Assembly (NCBI RefSeq): GCF_014202335.1
Contig: NZ_JACHGP010000024.1
Span: 1 to 64,000 of the forward strand
Reading direction: 5' to 3'
Length of the DNA stretch: 64,000 nt
From: Mycobacterium sp. AZCC_0083
Lineage (GTDB): Bacteria > Actinomycetota > Actinomycetes > Mycobacteriales > Mycobacteriaceae
In this document: positions 60,527-64,000 of the stretch, in pieces
Layout: the number at the start of each line of letters is the position of its first letter
Numbering within the stretch: position 1 is the first letter of the stretch
Position numbers and translations under genes: made by a program
Notes under the pieces: model-generated
Seen by the model: the letters and a program-made list of their open reading frames with translations, nothing else
The model's database searches: none
What the model was told of the DNA's origin: nothing

Positions 60527-60975
60527 TCATCCGACGATCGGAAGCTGCAGCCAAGACGCTGCGTCGCCGCCGGTGTGCACCGTGGTACGGCCGCCGAAGA
60601 TATCGGCCGGCCGGTCGAGAAGATCGTTGTGCTGGAATGGCCCCGAACCCTGCAGCGGGACACCGAAATTGAGCAGGCGTCCCGCATTGACGACACCGGG
60701 GAACTTCCAATCGGTGCCTTGGACGGTCAGCGCCACGCGGTAGCCCCGGGGCAACACCACGCTGGTGGGCCAGATCTCGATGTCCAACTGATAGGTCTGG
60801 CCCGGCGTGAGCGGTTGGATCTCATCGTGCGTGTGGTACGGCCGGTATGGCGTGCTCATCACGGGGTCGAGCTCGCGCTTCGACGCGCGCAGCCAGCCTT
60901 TGGACAACGCCGAGTGCGAATCGAGGGCGCCCTGGAAGATGACTTCGTCGCCTTGGGGGGAAAACGCGCGAACAG
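60527..60975 (-). pseudogene. 3' fragment of a CocE/NonD-type hydrolase gene
   Basis: About 150 residues, from RAFSPQGDEVIFQGALDSHS to SWLQLPIVG, correspond to the C-terminal jelly-roll domain of CocE/X-Pro dipeptidyl-peptidase-like hydrolases (with PYRPYHTHDEIQPLTPGQ and PTSVVLPRGYRVALTVQG). The catalytic alpha/beta domain is missing. Upstream it is joined to a fragment of a different hydrolase in another frame. Non-functional. Confidence 0.85.
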
Positions 60976-60979
60976 CCCC

Positions 60980-61326
60980 GCCGCGTAGCTGCGGCTTTTC
61001 GCCAGACCGGGCGGTGTTTGCCGCTCCCCGGTCAGGTAGTAGGTCGACGCCCGTAGATACCGGGCACTGGCGCTGCGCGTAAAACCTTGCCGCAGGTCCT
61101 GTTTGGCGTGTCCTTCTCGGTCCGCTGCAGCGTTGCCCCAAGCCGCGGTCCAAGCGTCGATGTCGGGGTCGCCGTTGCGCAGCGACGCCAGCAAGCGGTC
61201 GATCTGCCCGAGTTGACCGCCGGCCATGAGGCACAACATCACCGCAGACGACCAGGTGTAGTTGTTCGGGAAGTAGGAGAACAAAGGCGATTCCTGTCGG
61301 CCTACAGTTCGCCGGCTACGGCCCAC
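60980..61326 (-). pseudogene. 5' fragment of an alpha/beta-hydrolase gene (FrsA/2,6-DHPON hydrolase-like)
   Basis: About 105 residues, LFSYFPNNYTWSSAVMLCLM to LAKSRSYAA, match the N-terminal helical domain of a mycobacterial alpha/beta hydrolase of the FrsA kind, with AWTAAWGNAAADREGHAK in the middle. The catalytic domain is lost; the reading frame then changes into the CocE fragment. The first codons overlap the 3' end of the LLM gene. Confidence 0.75.
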
Positions 61327-62216
61327 ACCGCGTGCAGCGCCGATGCGTCTGTTTGGAAGGGGTTGAGCACCAGGTCGGTCGCGCCTGCGGCGCGGTATCG
61401 CAGGAGCTGACCGATCACCTCATCCGGATTGCCGATGACTGCGATGTCGGCGGCGCGATTGATGCCCTCACGCGCCATGACCTTCTGGTAGGAGGGGAAT
61501 TGGTCGTAGAACCCCAGGCTCTTCGCCGCCTCCGCGCGGGCTGCGTCGGGGTGGTTGGTGACGGCCACGGGGATGGAGGCGATGATCCGCGGCGGTGGGC
61601 GGCCTGCGTCGGTGGCGGCTTGAGCGATGGTGGGCGCGATGAACTCTTCGACGGTGCGTGGGCCGGCCAGATAGGACAGGGTGCCGTCGGCCAGTTCGCC
61701 CGCGACCCGCAGCGCGCGCGGCCCCAACGCTGCGACGTAGATGGGGAACGGGGTACCGCCGGCTACCGCTGGTGACAGGGGTGGGCTTGCGACCAGTTCC
61801 TGGCCGTGGAAGTCGACCTCGCCGTCATCGCGGATCGACCGCAACACGGTGAGGTATTCGCGGAGGAACGCGATCTCCTTGCCAGGCGGAATTCCAAATG
61901 CGCGCTGTTGCAGAGCGTTTCCGCCGGGACCGATGCCGAGGCTGAAGTTTCCGTGCGCGGCGGCCTGCGCGGTCTGCGCCGCGGCGGCGACGAGCAACGG
62001 ATGACGAGGGTTGATCGGAACGATGGCGGTGCCGACGCCGAGGCCGGGTACCGCGCTGGCGATCACCGCTGCCAGTGCCAACGCGTCGACATCGAATCGT
62101 TGACCGAGCCACACGTGGCGCACGCCGCGGTGGAAGGCCGTAGACGCTTGTGAAACCGCATCGTCTACCGCGTTCGCGGCGGCGGGGTCAGGTCCGATGA
62201 CGACTCCGGTGGACAT
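61302..62216 (-). CDS. LLM-class F420-dependent oxidoreductase
   Basis: 304 aa luciferase-like (TIGR03564-type) protein. Motifs: RHVWLGQRFDVDALALAAV, VPGLGVGTAIVPINPRHP, NFSLGIGPGGN, and PIYVAALGPRALRVAGELADG. It probably uses F420 to reduce or oxidise an unknown substrate. It starts 25 bp after the SnoaL-like gene stop, so it is likely in one operon with it. Confidence 0.9.
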   Translation of the reverse strand: MSTGVVIGPDPAAANAVDDAVSQASTAFHRGVRHVWLGQRFDVDALALAAVIASAVPGLGVGTAIVPINPRHPLLVAAAAQTAQAAAHGNFSLGIGPGGNALQQRAFGIPPGKEIAFLREYLTVLRSIRDDGEVDFHGQELVASPPLSPAVAGGTPFPIYVAALGPRALRVAGELADGTLSYLAGPRTVEEFIAPTIAQAATDAGRPPPRIIASIPVAVTNHPDAARAEAAKSLGFYDQFPSYQKVMAREGINRAADIAVIGNPDEVIGQLLRYRAAGATDLVLNPFQTDASALHAVWAVAGEL

Positions 62217-62241
62217 GGCCTACGACCGATTCCAGGTCTGG

Positions 62242-62640
62242 CTAGGAAGGGAATTCGTCTTTGAACATCGGCAGCCCGCTTTGGGAGTCCTCCCGTGTCG
62301 CTTCGTCTTGGATGACATCCCAATGTTCGGCAAGCAGACCGTTTTCGATCCTCACGATGTCTGCGGCTATCCAGTTGGCGGGTTGGCCGACATTGGTGAA
62401 CCGGCCGTGCAGCATCACGTAGTCGTCAGTGGCGACGACCAGCCCGTTCTCGTAGCGCATATCTGCGGGCGAGGCTTTGACGAGCTCGAACAGGCCCTCG
62501 CGTCCCGGCTGGATGTGCGCGCTGTGCTGAATGTAAGTTGCCGACCAAAACGCTTCCGCCGCTGCGTAATCCCGCTTGTTGAACAATGTGTCGAATGCGT
62601 GCAGGACGAATGACTTGGTCTGTTCCTCGGTAGATGTCAT
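62242..62640 (-). CDS. SnoaL-like (NTF2-fold) protein, copy 1
   Basis: 132 aa from MTSTEEQTKSF. The cone-shaped NTF2 fold is indicated by FNKRDYAAAEAFWSATYIQHSA, YVMLHGRFTNVG, and LLAEHWDVIQDE. SnoaL relatives are cyclases or hydrolases of small molecules; the role here is unknown. A paralogue lies at the window end, on the other side of an LLM gene. Confidence 0.9.
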   Translation of the reverse strand: MTSTEEQTKSFVLHAFDTLFNKRDYAAAEAFWSATYIQHSAHIQPGREGLFELVKASPADMRYENGLVVATDDYVMLHGRFTNVGQPANWIAADIVRIENGLLAEHWDVIQDEATREDSQSGLPMFKDEFPS

Positions 62641-62720
62641 GATTGCCTCTCGTGACTCGTAGGTGGGCTTGTAGTTCCGCGGGAATCGACATTCTGTTTC
62701 GATTAGCGTGGCGAATTGTC

Positions 62721-63734
62721 TTACGCTGCGGCATTTGTAGCGTTGCGCGCTACCGCGTGGAAGGCCTCGAGTTCGTCGATGATGTCGGGCCCGGTCGGTT
62801 GGTAGATGATTTCGGTGATGCCCTGGTCGGCGAGTTCGGCGACGCGGCGGCTGATTTGGTCGGCTGTGCCGGTCAGGGTGGTCTGGGTGATGGCCTTCCA
62901 ACTGCCCGCCGCCCACGCGGCGGTGTCGGCGCGGTTCAGCGCCACCAGGTGTTGGTCGTGCACCGCGAGGTGCCGCTCCTGCGACGGGGTCTGGTTGATG
63001 GTCTCGAGCCAGACGTCGCCGCCGGGCAGGGTGGTGACGTCGCCGCCGAATTCGTATGCGGCGTGGTAGGCCAATGCGTTTCCTGGCCCAGCGGCCGCTT
63101 GCACCCGTGGCGAGTCCAGTGTCTCGCCCTGGGCGAGGACGGTGCCGTGCACGCCGAGGGCAGCCCAGGTGAACTGCGTGGCGTAGCGGGTCTCGCCGTT
63201 GACGGTGAACAGCCCGTCGGCATGTTCGATGGCGACGTTGACGCCCTTGGGGCCGAGCGCGGAGATGAGGAGGGGAACCTCGATGGGGCGCAGGGGTGCG
63301 AACCCGGGCGGGTGCAGCATCTGCATCAGGCAGTTCCGCCAGCGGACGGGTTCGCCGCGGAGCAGGGCGCGGAACGTGCGGATGTAGTCTTCCAGAAACG
63401 ACCAGGTGCTCGGTGCGGCGCCTAGCGCGCGGGCGCCGGTGAAGCCGGTGCCGAATGCGACCGCGACCCGTCCTGGGGCAAGCGCTTCCAGCGCCGCGGT
63501 GGCCGAGGCGTTGACCATGGGATGACGCAGGGTGGGGACGAGCACGCCAGGACCCAGGCCGATCGTGGTGGTGCGTTCGGCCGCCAACGCGAGCATCATC
63601 CACACGTCCGGGCTTTGGTGCGGTGTGTCGAACAGCCAGGCCCGGTCGTAGCCGAGTTGCTCGGCGGCCGCGATGTGCTCGGGGGAGTGCAGCGAGGTGG
63701 CGAACTGGGCGGAGATGTTCATCTTGGTCGGCAT
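62721..63734 (-). CDS. LLM-class flavin/F420-dependent oxidoreductase
   Basis: 337 aa from MPTKMNISAQF. Luciferase-like barrel: GYDRAWLFDTPHQSPDVW, TTTIGLGPGVLVPTLRHP, RVAVAFGTGFTGARALG and PLLISALGPKGVNVA. It resembles 5,10-methylenetetrahydromethanopterin reductase-like F420 enzymes. It is flanked by two SnoaL paralogues, downstream at 62242 and upstream at 63739. Confidence 0.9.
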   Translation of the reverse strand: MPTKMNISAQFATSLHSPEHIAAAEQLGYDRAWLFDTPHQSPDVWMMLALAAERTTTIGLGPGVLVPTLRHPMVNASATAALEALAPGRVAVAFGTGFTGARALGAAPSTWSFLEDYIRTFRALLRGEPVRWRNCLMQMLHPPGFAPLRPIEVPLLISALGPKGVNVAIEHADGLFTVNGETRYATQFTWAALGVHGTVLAQGETLDSPRVQAAAGPGNALAYHAAYEFGGDVTTLPGGDVWLETINQTPSQERHLAVHDQHLVALNRADTAAWAAGSWKAITQTTLTGTADQISRRVAELADQGITEIIYQPTGPDIIDELEAFHAVARNATNAAA

Positions 63735-63738
63735 GGCG

Positions 63739-64000
63739 TTAGCCCCTCGTCGGGAAGGTGTCGCCGAACATGGGGAGCCCACTCTTGGACTCCTCCGCTG
63801 TGGCCTCGTCCTGCAGGACATCCCAGTGTTCGGCGAGCAGGCCGTCCTGCATGCGCACGACGTCGACAGCGATCCAGTTGGCCGGCAGCCCGGTATTGGA
63901 GAACCGGCCGTGCAGCATCACGTAGTCGCCGTTGGCGATGGTCAGCGCGTTCTCGTAACGCATCTCTGCCGGTGAGGCCTTGATCAGATTGAACAGGCCG
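63739..64000 (-). CDS. SnoaL-like protein, copy 2 (partial at window edge)
   Basis: The 3' part of the gene is in the window; the start lies beyond position 64000. From MRYENALTIANGDYVMLHGR to SGLPMFGDTFP it aligns without gaps with the copy at 62242, about two thirds identical. The stop lies 4 bp before the LLM gene start, so the order on the minus strand is SnoaL, LLM, SnoaL, LLM in one unit. Confidence 0.88.
   Translation of the reverse strand, partial: GLFNLIKASPAEMRYENALTIANGDYVMLHGRFSNTGLPANWIAVDVVRMQDGLLAEHWDVLQDEATAEESKSGLPMFGDTFPTRG

Noticed and set aside
1..64000. CRISPR arrays, prophage or insertion sequences
   Set aside because: No regularly spaced repeats, no transposase or phage structural genes were recognised.

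Overview
This is high-GC actinobacterial DNA, almost certainly from a Mycobacterium, and most likely a fast-growing, Mycolicibacterium-like species. Four things support this: a mycobacterial-type 5S rRNA, many GTG starts, characteristic families (NucS, GlgE, the Mec/CysO/CysM cysteine system, F420-type luciferase-like enzymes), and gene order. From the 5S gene to about 39.6 kb the window follows the M. tuberculosis block Rv1316c-Rv1343c as I remember it. The order is rrf, ogt, alkA, an adenylate cyclase, nucS, an Rv1322-like protein, an epimerase, fadA4, an Rv1324-like protein, glgB, glgE, glgP, dinG, pncB, clpS, an Rv1332-like protein, a P1-family peptidase, mec, cysO, cysM, a rhomboid protease, an Rv1339-like phosphodiesterase, rph, rdgB, an Rv1342c-like protein and lprD.

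Differences from that block: (i) 2.4-10.6 kb holds a set of extra genes: a DedA/TVP38-like membrane protein, a metallophosphoesterase, two small secreted proteins, an EamA exporter next to a fatty acyl-AMP ligase, a large secreted DUF1214-type protein and a glutaminase-STAS fusion; (ii) there is one cyclase gene where M. tuberculosis has three; (iii) a seven-bladed virginiamycin B lyase-like protein and a zinc-protease lipoprotein sit between glgP and dinG; (iv) murI, expected between the rhomboid gene and the Rv1339 homologue, is absent; (v) a TetR/haloalkane dehalogenase divergon with a perfect operator lies after rdgB.

The conserved genes form recognisable units. glgE-glgB and the divergent glgP handle alpha-glucan. 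clpS, the DUF2017 gene, the peptidase, mec, cysO, cysM and the rhomboid gene are a nearly continuous operon containing the CysO-dependent cysteine pathway. rph and rdgB follow.

From 39.7 to 45.2 kb there is a four-gene carbohydrate-type ABC importer with ATGA/GTGA overlaps, followed by a DszC-like flavin monooxygenase. A tRNA-Leu(UAG) with a neighbouring HTH-LAGLIDADG protein marks the start of an accessory region.

From 46 kb to the end the window looks like a catabolic or detoxification island: a tandem-HxlR regulator opposite an enoyl-CoA hydratase, a kinase-like/acyl-CoA dehydrogenase pair resembling human ACAD11 split in two, several short-chain dehydrogenases, an HLD-II haloalkane dehalogenase, an MBL-fold hydrolase, a DUF427 protein, TetR and XRE regulators, and a SnoaL-LLM-SnoaL set. 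A shared palindromic motif, TTAGAC-N6-GTCTAA, lies before four separate transcription units between 51.9 and 58.9 kb. I read this as an undescribed local regulon. The same region shows decay: a frameshifted epimerase gene, a TetR without its first DNA-binding helix, and a deletion scar joining remnants of three hydrolase genes.
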